Assembly (NCBI GenBank): GCA_002746895.1
Contig: PDRT01000048.1
Coordinates: 1 to 57,971, forward strand
Length of the DNA: 57,971 bases
Reading direction: 5' to 3'
Source of the DNA: Thiothrix nivea
GTDB lineage: Bacteria; Pseudomonadota; Gammaproteobacteria; Thiotrichales; Thiotrichaceae
Shown: piece by piece, positions 49,631 to 57,971 of the stretch
How the letters are laid out: the number at the start of each line of letters is the position of its first letter
Position numbering within the stretch: position 1 is the stretch's first letter
Program-made: the position numbers and the translations under genes
Notes under the pieces: generated by a model
Database searches by the model: none
Told to the model about the DNA's origin: nothing
What the model saw: the letters and a program-made list of their open reading frames with translations, nothing else

Positions 49631-51963
49631 TGAGTACGCCAGACATTCAGAAAGTGGCCGTTATCGGGGCCGGAGTGATGGGTGCCGGTATTGCCGCACA
49701 CATTGCGAATGCCGGTATTCCGGTGGTGTTGCTGGATATTGTGCCAGAGGGTGCAAAAAATCGCAGTGTGATTGCCGAGTCTGCCGTAGCAAAAATGCTC
49801 AAGGCTGATCCGGCACCGCTGATGCACAAGCGCAATGCAAAACGGATAACGACCGGTAATCTGGAAGATGATCTGGAGCTGTTGAGCGATTGTGACTGGA
49901 TTATTGAGGCCGTGATTGAGAATTTGCAGATTAAACAGGAGCTGTATCGCAAGCTGGAAACAGTACGCAAACCGGGTTCCATGCTGTCTTCCAATACCTC
50001 CACCATTCCGATGCAGGATCTGATGGCTGGGCAAAATGATGATTTTGCCCGTCATTTTATAATTACTCACTTCTTCAATCCGCCGCGTTATATGCGCCTG
50101 CTGGAGATTGCGTTCAGTACACAGACCGATACCGCCGCACTACAGGCGGTGCGTGATTTTTGTGATGTACGTCTGGGCAAGGGTGTGGTGGTGTGTAAAG
50201 ACACGCCTGGTTTTATTGCCAATCGCATCGGCATCTTCTGGATTCAGACGGCTGTACTGGAAGCCTTTGCCATGGGGCTGACGGTTGAGGAAGTGGATGC
50301 GGTAATTGGACGACCGATGGGGGTTCCAAAAACCGGGATATTTGCCCTGTCGGATCTGATTGGTCTGGATTTGCTGCCCTACCTGATGGAAAGCATGCAG
50401 CGTACTTTGCCGGAAAATGATGCACTGTTGCAGCGGACTGAAATTCCGGCCTTAATTACCAGGATGATTGCCGATGGTTATACCGGGCGCAAGGGCAAGG
50501 GTGGTTTCTACCGCCTGAATCGGGAGGGTGGCAAGAAGATTAAAGAATCGATTAACCTGCAAACCGGTGAATATGCACCATCGGTAAAAGCACGGCTGGA
50601 CAGTGTGAAAGCAGCACGCAACGGTGGTTTGCGGGCACTGGTCAGTCATGAGGATAAAGGCGGCCAGTATGCCTGGCGGGTCTTGTCACAGGTGTTGAGC
50701 TATGCTGCGTCACTGGTGCCGGAGATTGCGGAGGATGTGCAGGCGGTCGATCGGGCCATGAAGCTGGGTTACAACTGGAAGTACGGTCCGTTTGAGTTGA
50801 TGGACCAGCTGGGAGCGGCGGAATTTGCTGACCGGCTGGCTGCTGAAGGCCTGCCGGTGCCACCGCTACTGGAGCGGGCACGGGACAATGGTTTTTATCA
50901 GCAGCAGAATAGCCGGATTTACTATCTGAACGGTGCTGGTGAGGCGCAGTTATTGCAGCGTGATAACGGTGTATTGCTGCTCAGTGACATTAAGTTACAG
51001 CGCGAGCCGCTGGCGAAAAATGCTTCTGCCAGCTTGTGGGATATTGGCGATGGTGTGGTCTGTCTGGAGTTCACCAGCAAAATGAATGCACTGGACCCGC
51101 AGATTCTGGAAATGGTCAATCGTGCCGTGGCACTGGTACAGTCCCGGTTCAAGGCACTGGTCATTTATAACGAGGGCAGCAATTTTTCGGTGGGCGCCAA
51201 TCTGGGGTTGCTGCTGTTCGCGGCCAACATTGCCACCTGGCAGCAGGCCGGAGAGATAGTGAAAGCCGGACAGGATGCCTATAAACGCCTGAAATTTGCT
51301 CCATTTCCGGTCGTGGGTGCGCCGTCCGGTATGGCACTGGGTGGCGGTTGTGAAATTCTGCTGCACTGTGATGCTATCCAAGCCCATGCCGAAACCTATA
51401 TCGGCCTGGTCGAGGTCGGGGTGGGTCTGATTCCCGGCTGGGGCGGTTGTAAGGAAATGCTGCTGCGTTGGATCAATCATCCGAAGCGGGCGGGCGGGCC
51501 GCTGCCGCCGGTGGTGAAGTGCTTTGAAATGATCAGTACTGCACAGGTGGCAAAATCGGCACAGGAAGCACAAGGTATGCTGATTCTGCGCCCCGGTGAT
51601 GGCATTACCATGAATCGTGATCGTTTGCTGGCGGATGCCAAGGCCAAAGCACTGGCAATGGTGGACGGTTACGAGCCGCCGGAGGCTCAGGAGGTCAGTC
51701 TGCCAGGGCCGACTGCCCGCACAGCAATGGCAATGGCGGTCAGGGACTTTCGCAACATGGGGCGTGCCACTGCACATGATGAGGTAGTGTCTCTGGTACT
51801 GGCCGATGTCCTCAGTGGTGGTGACACCGATGTCACCGAAACGCTGAGTGAAGATGACCTGCTGGAGCTGGAGCACAAGGCGTTTATGACACTGGCGATG
51901 AACCCTGATTCACTGGCGCGTATGGAACATATGTTGACCACCGGCAAACCCCTGAGGAACTGA
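49630..51963 (+). CDS. 3-hydroxyacyl-CoA dehydrogenase / enoyl-CoA hydratase
   Basis: VAVIGAGVMGAGIAAHIANAGIPVVLLDIV; HFFNPPRYMRLLEI; C-terminal ECH-like domain (VVGAPSGMALGGGCEILLHCD). Start at the ATGA overlap. Confidence 0.94.
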   Translation: MSTPDIQKVAVIGAGVMGAGIAAHIANAGIPVVLLDIVPEGAKNRSVIAESAVAKMLKADPAPLMHKRNAKRITTGNLEDDLELLSDCDWIIEAVIENLQIKQELYRKLETVRKPGSMLSSNTSTIPMQDLMAGQNDDFARHFIITHFFNPPRYMRLLEIAFSTQTDTAALQAVRDFCDVRLGKGVVVCKDTPGFIANRIGIFWIQTAVLEAFAMGLTVEEVDAVIGRPMGVPKTGIFALSDLIGLDLLPYLMESMQRTLPENDALLQRTEIPALITRMIADGYTGRKGKGGFYRLNREGGKKIKESINLQTGEYAPSVKARLDSVKAARNGGLRALVSHEDKGGQYAWRVLSQVLSYAASLVPEIAEDVQAVDRAMKLGYNWKYGPFELMDQLGAAEFADRLAAEGLPVPPLLERARDNGFYQQQNSRIYYLNGAGEAQLLQRDNGVLLLSDIKLQREPLAKNASASLWDIGDGVVCLEFTSKMNALDPQILEMVNRAVALVQSRFKALVIYNEGSNFSVGANLGLLLFAANIATWQQAGEIVKAGQDAYKRLKFAPFPVVGAPSGMALGGGCEILLHCDAIQAHAETYIGLVEVGVGLIPGWGGCKEMLLRWINHPKRAGGPLPPVVKCFEMISTAQVAKSAQEAQGMLILRPGDGITMNRDRLLADAKAKALAMVDGYEPPEAQEVSLPGPTARTAMAMAVRDFRNMGRATAHDEVVSLVLADVLSGGDTDVTETLSEDDLLELEHKAFMTLAMNPDSLARMEHMLTTGKPLRN

Positions 51964-53753
51964 TGATGCCTGTATATAATGCCCCTTTGCGTGATTTGCG
52001 CTTTGTGTATAACGAACTGTTTGAGGGTGCCGATCTGCAACAACTGGAAGGTTTTGAAGAAGTCTCTCCTGATCTGGTAGCGGCGGTTCTGGAAGAAGCC
52101 GGACACTTTTTTGAGAAGGAAATTCTACCGCTGAATCCGGTCGGTGACCGCGAGGGTTGCACCTTCGACAATGGTGAGGTCCATGTGCCGGACGGGTTTA
52201 AACGGGCTTACGATGCCTACTACGAGAATGGCTATGGCACCATTACGGCACCGCTGGAATACGGTGGTCAGGGCCTGCCGAAGACGCTGGGTTTTATGCT
52301 GGAGGAAATGCTCTCCTCGGCGAATATGGCATTCAGCATGTATCCGGGCCTGACGGAAGGTGCTTGTCGGGCACTGGAAAAATTCGGTTCCGGGAAGCTG
52401 AAACAGACCTATCTGGAAAAGATGATTACCGGCCAGTGGAGCGGGGTGATGTGCCTCACAGAAGCACATTGCGGTACTGATCTTGGTCTGATCCGCACCA
52501 GGGCAGAGCCGCTTGATGAAGCCTATGAGTTAAATGGCAGCAAGATTTTCATCAGTGCCGGTGAGCATGATATGACCGAAAATATCATTTATCTGGTGCT
52601 GGCCAGAACACCGGATGCACCGGAAGGCATACGGGGTATCAGCCTGTTTCTGGTGCCCAAGTTCAACGTTACCGAATCCGGTGAGATTGCTGATCGTAAC
52701 GGGGTCAGCTGCGGTTCTATCGAGCATAAGATGGGGATTCATGGTAATTCGACCTGTACCATTAACTTTGATAATGCCCGGGGTTATCGGGTCGGTGAGT
52801 TACACAAGGGCATGCAGGCGATGTTCGTAATGATGAACACTGCGCGACTGGGTGTGGGTATGCAGGGACTCGGTATCAGTGAGATCGCCTATCAGAATGC
52901 GGTGGACTATGCCCGTAACCGCCTGCAGGGACGAGCACTGAAAGGCGCTGCACAGCCTGATAAACCGGCAGATCCGCTGACGGTACATCCGGATGTACGA
53001 CGCATGTTGCTGACCATGCGGGCTTATACCGAAGGTAATCGGGCATTGAGTCTCTGGGTGGCACGGGCGCTGGATATTGCTGATAGGTCAATCGATCAGC
53101 AACAGCGTGAAGATGCCGAAGCCTTTGTCGCACTGATGACACCGGTTGTGAAAGCCTTTATGACTGATTGCGGTTCCGAGATTGCCAATATGGGATTGCA
53201 GGTATTGGGTGGTCATGGCTATATTGCCGAGTGGGGCATGGAGCAATATGTACGTGATGCGCGGATTGCACAGATTTATGAGGGCACTAACGGGATTCAG
53301 GCACTGGATCTGGTCGGGCGCAAAATGCCGGAAAAAATGGGCCGGAACCTGCGCCCGTTTTTCCATGAGGTAAGCACCTATCTGGAAGAAAAAGGACATG
53401 ATGGGCATGACGAGTTGCAGCCGTTAATCAGGGCACTGGCAAAATCGTTTGGCCGCTTACAGGTGGTGACTGGCTGGATTGCACAACAGGGGTTAAAAAA
53501 TCCGGAAGAAGGTGCGGCGGCAGCCACGGACTACCTGCGATTGTTCGCGCTGGTGGCATTGGGTTATATGTGGTTGCGCATGGCTGATATTGCGCTGGAT
53601 AAACGTGGGGGTGATGAAAGTGTATTTTATCAGGCCAAACTGGATACGGCGCGGTTTTATTGTGCGCGATTGCTGCCACAGACCGGCTCGCTAATGTCGG
53701 CAATTATGTCAGGCAGTGGGAGCCTGATGGATTTCGATGAAGCCGCGTTTTGA
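51963..53753 (+). CDS. Acyl-CoA dehydrogenase
   Basis: MCLTEAHCGTDLGLIRTRAEP; VLGGHGYIAEWGMEQYVRDARIAQIYEGTNGIQALDLVGRK. Confidence 0.95.
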   Translation: MMPVYNAPLRDLRFVYNELFEGADLQQLEGFEEVSPDLVAAVLEEAGHFFEKEILPLNPVGDREGCTFDNGEVHVPDGFKRAYDAYYENGYGTITAPLEYGGQGLPKTLGFMLEEMLSSANMAFSMYPGLTEGACRALEKFGSGKLKQTYLEKMITGQWSGVMCLTEAHCGTDLGLIRTRAEPLDEAYELNGSKIFISAGEHDMTENIIYLVLARTPDAPEGIRGISLFLVPKFNVTESGEIADRNGVSCGSIEHKMGIHGNSTCTINFDNARGYRVGELHKGMQAMFVMMNTARLGVGMQGLGISEIAYQNAVDYARNRLQGRALKGAAQPDKPADPLTVHPDVRRMLLTMRAYTEGNRALSLWVARALDIADRSIDQQQREDAEAFVALMTPVVKAFMTDCGSEIANMGLQVLGGHGYIAEWGMEQYVRDARIAQIYEGTNGIQALDLVGRKMPEKMGRNLRPFFHEVSTYLEEKGHDGHDELQPLIRALAKSFGRLQVVTGWIAQQGLKNPEEGAAAATDYLRLFALVALGYMWLRMADIALDKRGGDESVFYQAKLDTARFYCARLLPQTGSLMSAIMSGSGSLMDFDEAAF

Positions 53754-53821
53754 ACACTATCCCCGGCCCCGGTTTCTTGTGCTGCACGGAGTGAGGAATG
53801 GTAAAGCTTTAGGAGCAATCA

Positions 53822-54613
53822 ATGAGTGATGTAGTCAGTTTATCGGTGGAGGAACATATTGCCACATTGACGCTGAATCGTCCGGAGGTGCTGAATACGC
53901 TAAATGATGAAATGGCGTATGCACTACAGGAGCGGACTGCGCAGGTCGCTGAGGATAATGCGGTGCGTTGTCTGGTGATACAGGGTGCAGGCGGCCATTT
54001 TATGGCCGGGGGCGATATTGGTTATTTTGCCGGATGTATCGACATTCCGCCTGCTGAGCGTCATGCTGAAATCAGCAGGATTATTGAGACGATTCATGAT
54101 GCGATACGCTCAATCCGCCTGATGCATAAGCCGGTGGTCGCATCGGTGTCCGGTGCAGTGGCCGGGTTTGGTATGAGTCTGCTGGCGGCCTGTGATCTGG
54201 CGGTGGCTGCGGATAATACGAAATTTGCCTCGGCCTATTGTCAGTTAGGTATCTCGCCGGATGGTGGCGGGACTTTCTTTTTACCGCGTCTGGTCGGTGA
54301 TAAACGTGCCCGGGAAATCATGTTTCTCGGTGAGCGGCTGACCGCACAGGAGGCATTACAGCTGGGGCTGGTAAATCAGGTCGTGGCGACTGAGAAACTG
54401 CAATCTGCGACTGCGGCACTGGTAAAACGGCTGGTGAAAGGCCCGCAGCAGGCCTTGATAAAAAGTAAGCTGTTGCTGAATCAATCGCTGAATAATACGC
54501 TGGAAGCACAGTTATTGCTGGAGCAGCAAAATTTTGCCGAATGTGCGGTCACAACTGATTTTGAGGAAGGCATACGGGCGTTTATGGAAAAGCGCATACC
54601 GCAATTTGCCTGA
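53822..54613 (+). CDS. Enoyl-CoA hydratase/isomerase
   Basis: HIATLTLNRPEVLNTLNDEM; KPVVASVSGAVAGFGMSLLAACDLAVAADNTKFASAYCQLGISPDGGGTFFLPRLVG. Confidence 0.93.
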   Translation: MSDVVSLSVEEHIATLTLNRPEVLNTLNDEMAYALQERTAQVAEDNAVRCLVIQGAGGHFMAGGDIGYFAGCIDIPPAERHAEISRIIETIHDAIRSIRLMHKPVVASVSGAVAGFGMSLLAACDLAVAADNTKFASAYCQLGISPDGGGTFFLPRLVGDKRAREIMFLGERLTAQEALQLGLVNQVVATEKLQSATAALVKRLVKGPQQALIKSKLLLNQSLNNTLEAQLLLEQQNFAECAVTTDFEEGIRAFMEKRIPQFA

Positions 54614-54731
54614 CAGTTTGGCGGTGATTCAGGCCACTGGTCTGACAGTGCTGGCTGCGAACACGGGGGCCAGCCTAGAATAAAGACTTTCGGTATTTGG
54701 AGATAATCCACCGGAACAGATCAAGGCACAA

Positions 54732-55136
54732 ATGGTGGAACTACCGACGTTGACCGTGGCAGACAGTTATGATGCCGGAGCGCAGCAGGATAATACCTCC
54801 GCAACGGATAAAGCCGATGAGTCTGACGACAGTGAGACGGTGGAATACAAGCGCTTTGCGGTTACCTCCCCCCAAACAGATGAAGCTGTCCGGGCCAATA
54901 ACGGTAATGTGATGGTACGTCTGGCACTGGAACCGGCTTTACAGGAAGGGCACGGTGTTGTGATTTACCTGGATGGCAAGCAGGTCGCCAGTGGTGATGC
55001 CACCGCTTACTCACTGGAAAATATTGATCGTGGCAGACACAGTCTGTTTGCGGTGCTGCATAATGCCCATGATGATGTGCTGAAAAATACTGAAGCCGTC
55101 AGTTTTAATCTGCTGCGTGCTTCCATACGGCGTTAA
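54732..55136 (+). CDS. Hypothetical protein; looks like a 5'-truncated DUF4124-family gene
   Basis: 134 aa; upstream in-frame codons RLSVFGDNPPEQIKAQ follow a TAA stop and resemble the end of a DUF4124 domain; no signal peptide in the annotated ORF. Confidence 0.5.
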   Translation: MVELPTLTVADSYDAGAQQDNTSATDKADESDDSETVEYKRFAVTSPQTDEAVRANNGNVMVRLALEPALQEGHGVVIYLDGKQVASGDATAYSLENIDRGRHSLFAVLHNAHDDVLKNTEAVSFNLLRASIRR

Positions 55137-55192
55137 ATCTGCTCTGTTTCCTGTTAAAATCCCGTACAGATCTAATACCACGGGAGCAAGGC

Positions 55193-56242
55193 ATGATCGC
55201 CACCAACACACTGACTATTATCCAACCTGATGACTGGCATTTGCACCTGCGCAGTGGCGAGATGTTGCAGAAAGTGCTTCCGTATACCACAGCCCATTTT
55301 GGCCGGGCGATTGTGATGCCGAATTTGCAACCACCAGTGGTTACTGTAGCGGATGTCCGGGCTTACCGGGAACAGATTGAGGCAGCCTTGCCGCAAGGGA
55401 GCACGTTTCAGCCCCTGATGACCTTGTACATGACCGAGCAGACCGATCCGGAAGCGGTGCGGGCAGGCTATCTGTCGCATGAGGTAAGTGCTGTTAAACT
55501 CTATCCGGCGGGTGCTACCACCAATTCGGATGCCGGAGTGAAAGATATAACTAAAATTTATCCGGTGCTGGCCGTAATGGAAGAAATCGGTATGCCGTTG
55601 CTGGTGCATGGTGAGGTGGTGGATGCCGAAGTGGATATTTTTGATCGGGAGGCTGTCTTTATTGAACAGAAGCTCATCCCGGTGCGCGAGCAATTCCCCA
55701 AACTGAAAATCGTCTTTGAGCACCTGACCACCAAAGACGGCGTGGATTATGTGCAGTCTTGCGATAAACATGTCGCGGCGACAGTGACTCCACATCATCT
55801 GGTGATTAACCGCAATGCGCTACTGGTGGGGGGGATTAAGCCGCATTATTACTGTCTGCCGGTAGCGAAACGTGAGCGGCACCGGCAGGCTTTGCGTGTT
55901 GCGGTGACCAGCGGTGATACCCGTTTTTTTCTGGGGACGGATTCAGCACCGCATCGGGATGGAGCCAAGGAGAGTGCCTGTGGCTGTGCCGGAATTTTTA
56001 ATGTCGCGAATACACTGGCGGTGATTGCAGCAGTGTTTGAGCAGGAAAATGCGCTGAATAAACTGGAAGGTTTTGTATCACTGAATGGCCCGGCCTTTTA
56101 TGGTTTGCCGGTGAATACTGGAAAAATAGTCCTGGAGCGTTTTGAGGCACCGCAGCCACAGCCGGAAAAGCTGATGTTGTCTGACGGAGAAATCACACAT
56201 TTTGATCCGATGATGGATCTGCACTGGCGGGTTAAGTATTAA
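55193..56242 (+). CDS. pyrC: Dihydroorotase
   Basis: [61 protein letters not shown]. Confidence 0.97.
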   Translation: MIATNTLTIIQPDDWHLHLRSGEMLQKVLPYTTAHFGRAIVMPNLQPPVVTVADVRAYREQIEAALPQGSTFQPLMTLYMTEQTDPEAVRAGYLSHEVSAVKLYPAGATTNSDAGVKDITKIYPVLAVMEEIGMPLLVHGEVVDAEVDIFDREAVFIEQKLIPVREQFPKLKIVFEHLTTKDGVDYVQSCDKHVAATVTPHHLVINRNALLVGGIKPHYYCLPVAKRERHRQALRVAVTSGDTRFFLGTDSAPHRDGAKESACGCAGIFNVANTLAVIAAVFEQENALNKLEGFVSLNGPAFYGLPVNTGKIVLERFEAPQPQPEKLMLSDGEITHFDPMMDLHWRVKY

Positions 56243-56245
56243 GGT

Positions 56246-56806
56246 TTATCCTGCCCTCAGGACCTGGTTACTGAGAGCATCACGTATTTCACTGGGCTGT
56301 TTCTTTCCACCCAGCGGCTTGTCCAGAATCAGGTCAACCTGGTGGCCGAATTGTTCACTGACCTGTAAAGCTGTGGTTGCCGGAGGTCGTCCAGTAATGT
56401 TTGCGCTGGTTGAAATAACAGGATGCCCCAGTTGTTGACAAAGTTTCATGCATACGGGGTGATCACTGATGCGTACGGCTATTTTCTGAAAATGACCACG
56501 TATTAATGGCGAAACCTGCGCCCGTACCGGCAATAACCAGGTCACCGGGCCGGGCCAGGTGGGGCTGATTCGTGCCATAATTTCATCATCCAGTGGCGGA
56601 ATAAAGTCATTGAGCTGATTCAGGTTGGCAGCCAGTAAAATCAGTCCCTTATCTGCCGGGCGCTGTTTTGTTCCCAGCAGACGTTGTACCGCCGATAAAT
56701 TGCGCGGATCACAGCCCAGACCGAATACAGCTTCCGTGGGATAAGCCAGAATACCGCCATTTCTGATGGTTTCCACGGCTTTGTCTATGGAATGGCTGGT
56801 GGGCAT
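56246..56806 (-). CDS. tsaC: Threonylcarbamoyl-AMP synthase (Sua5/YciO/YrdC family)
   Basis: GGILAYPTEAVFGLGCDPRNLSAVQRLLGTKQRPADKGLILLAA; WPGPVTWLLPV; ISTSANITGRPP. Start at Met 56806. Confidence 0.93.
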   Translation of the reverse strand: MPTSHSIDKAVETIRNGGILAYPTEAVFGLGCDPRNLSAVQRLLGTKQRPADKGLILLAANLNQLNDFIPPLDDEIMARISPTWPGPVTWLLPVRAQVSPLIRGHFQKIAVRISDHPVCMKLCQQLGHPVISTSANITGRPPATTALQVSEQFGHQVDLILDKPLGGKKQPSEIRDALSNQVLRAG

Positions 56807-56810
56807 CACT

Positions 56811-57971
56811 TTACTTTTTTGCCACAGCGTCGCCGTCACTCTTCCCGGTTGCCGCTTTGGTTCTGGTGGTTTTCTTTGTGGTCGGTGTTTTTTTGCTGGG
56901 ATCTGTTTTGGGCTTTCGCTTGGCCCTGGGCTTCGGTGGCGGTGCGTTGGCAATAATGTCCAGTGCCTGCTCCCTGGTCACCTTCACCGGATCAAGGTCT
57001 TTGTCCACTTTGGCCAGACGGATTTTCCGGGTGCCATCCGTGACTTCCGGCCCCCAGCGGCCTTTGACAATTTTTACTCCATCACCCAGATCATTGATCA
57101 GTTTGGCCAGTTCTGCTGCCTTTTTCTCTGCGGCTTTTTTGGCACGAATAGCGGCTCTACCCTTCGGTGGCGGCGCATTGGCGATCATGGCCAGGGCTTC
57201 TTCTTTGGTCACGGTCAGCGGGTCACGGTCTTTGGGCAGCCGGGTTTTGACAATCCCATCGGTGACAAACGGCCCCCATCGCCCTTTCAGTATCTGAAGC
57301 TCATCACCAAAGTCCTGGATAATCTTCGCCAGATCTGCGGCTTGTTTTTCTGCAATCAGCTCCAGTGCCCGTTCCAGTGTCACGGTGTAAGGATCATCCT
57401 CCTTGAGTGAGACAAACTTGTTGCTGTAACGGAGATAGGGGCCAAAGCGACCAATGCTGGCACTAATAGTTTGACCTTCGGCGGTTTCACCCAGTGTTCG
57501 TGGCAACTTGAATAATTCCATCGCGTCTTCCAGCGTGACATCATCCATTTTCATGCCAGCCCGCAAACTGGCGAATGTGGGCTTTTCCTCATCATCACGG
57601 GTGCCGATTTGTACGAATGGCCCGTACTGACCCATGCGAACCGAGACGGGTTTACCGCTTTTCGGGTCGATACCCAGCTCTCTGGGCTGCAGCACATCAC
57701 TACGCTGTACGCTCTCCATTTTGTCATCAACCAGTTCATGGAATGGCCGCCAGAACTGATCCAGCACCGGAATCCATGCAGTTTCACCGCGGGAGATTGA
57801 GTCCAGCTGATCTTCCAGATTGGCGGTGAAGTCATAGTCAACATAGCGGGTGAAATGTTCGGTGAGGAATTTATTGACAATCCTGCCAATGTCTGTCGGT
57901 GTGAAACGGCGTTGTTCCAGTTCAACATATTCCCGTGCCTGTAGTGTTGAAATAATGCTGGCATAGGTCGA
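56811..57971 (-). CDS. topA: DNA topoisomerase I, C-terminal part (5' end beyond window)
   Basis: Reading frame open to the window edge (RFTPTDIGRIVNKFLTEHFTRYVDYDFTANLEDQLDSISRGETAW); TOPRIM C-terminal repeats (GQYGPFVQIG, GRFGPYLRY, GRWGPFVTDG, GRWGPEVTDG); Lys/Thr-rich tail. Confidence 0.92.
   Translation of the reverse strand, partial: STYASIISTLQAREYVELEQRRFTPTDIGRIVNKFLTEHFTRYVDYDFTANLEDQLDSISRGETAWIPVLDQFWRPFHELVDDKMESVQRSDVLQPRELGIDPKSGKPVSVRMGQYGPFVQIGTRDDEEKPTFASLRAGMKMDDVTLEDAMELFKLPRTLGETAEGQTISASIGRFGPYLRYSNKFVSLKEDDPYTVTLERALELIAEKQAADLAKIIQDFGDELQILKGRWGPFVTDGIVKTRLPKDRDPLTVTKEEALAMIANAPPPKGRAAIRAKKAAEKKAAELAKLINDLGDGVKIVKGRWGPEVTDGTRKIRLAKVDKDLDPVKVTREQALDIIANAPPPKPRAKRKPKTDPSKKTPTTKKTTRTKAATGKSDGDAVAKK

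Noticed and set aside
49054-50070. 338-aa minus-strand ORF opposite the thiolase/HAD genes
   Set aside because: Antisense to two clearly coding genes with catalytic motifs; typical shadow ORF.
50995-51876. 293-aa minus-strand ORF
   Set aside because: Antisense to the HAD/ECH gene; His/Gln-rich translation with no motif support.
56766-57410. Plus-strand ORFs opposite topA (e.g. 56766..57410, 56857..57297)
   Set aside because: Complement of the repetitive topA C-terminal region; Phe/Gly/Leu-rich shadow translation.
1-57971. CRISPR arrays, rRNA genes, intact transposases or prophage genes
   Set aside because: No regularly spaced repeats, rRNA-like stretches or integrase/transposase motifs were seen by eye.

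Overview
This is a 58-kb gammaproteobacterial-type chromosomal window. Most of it is conserved housekeeping DNA: rplM-rpsI, polA, hemN/trmB, the full isc operon (iscRSUA-hscBA-fdx-iscX), yhbY/rlmE-ftsH-folP-glmM-tpiA-secG-tRNA-Leu, a beta-oxidation operon, pyrC, tsaC and the 3' part of topA. Accessory DNA is embedded in this backbone. The most interesting block is a compact type III secretion-derived operon at 13.3-18.1 kb, minus strand, in Ysc-like order C-D-E-F-G-I-J. Its 'secretin' keeps only the N0/N1-like domains fused to a DUF4124-like tail. SctJ lacks a C-terminal membrane segment, and no export apparatus or ATPase gene lies within the bounded island. A second block (30.3-39.9 kb) encodes secreted Cys-rich proteins with tandem mucin-2 WxxW-like domains plus other secreted proteins, next to a split beta-propeller histidine kinase / AraC-type response regulator pair. 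I also see a DUF1800-DUF1501 pair abutting an N-terminally shortened rplM, a decayed vapBC remnant, an ogt pseudogene lacking its catalytic core, a degenerate LytM-like protein, an HExxH secreted protein, a Cys-rich Cu/Zn permease and a dispersed ~35-40 bp repeat. All calls come from reading the sequence and recognising motifs; no database search was run.
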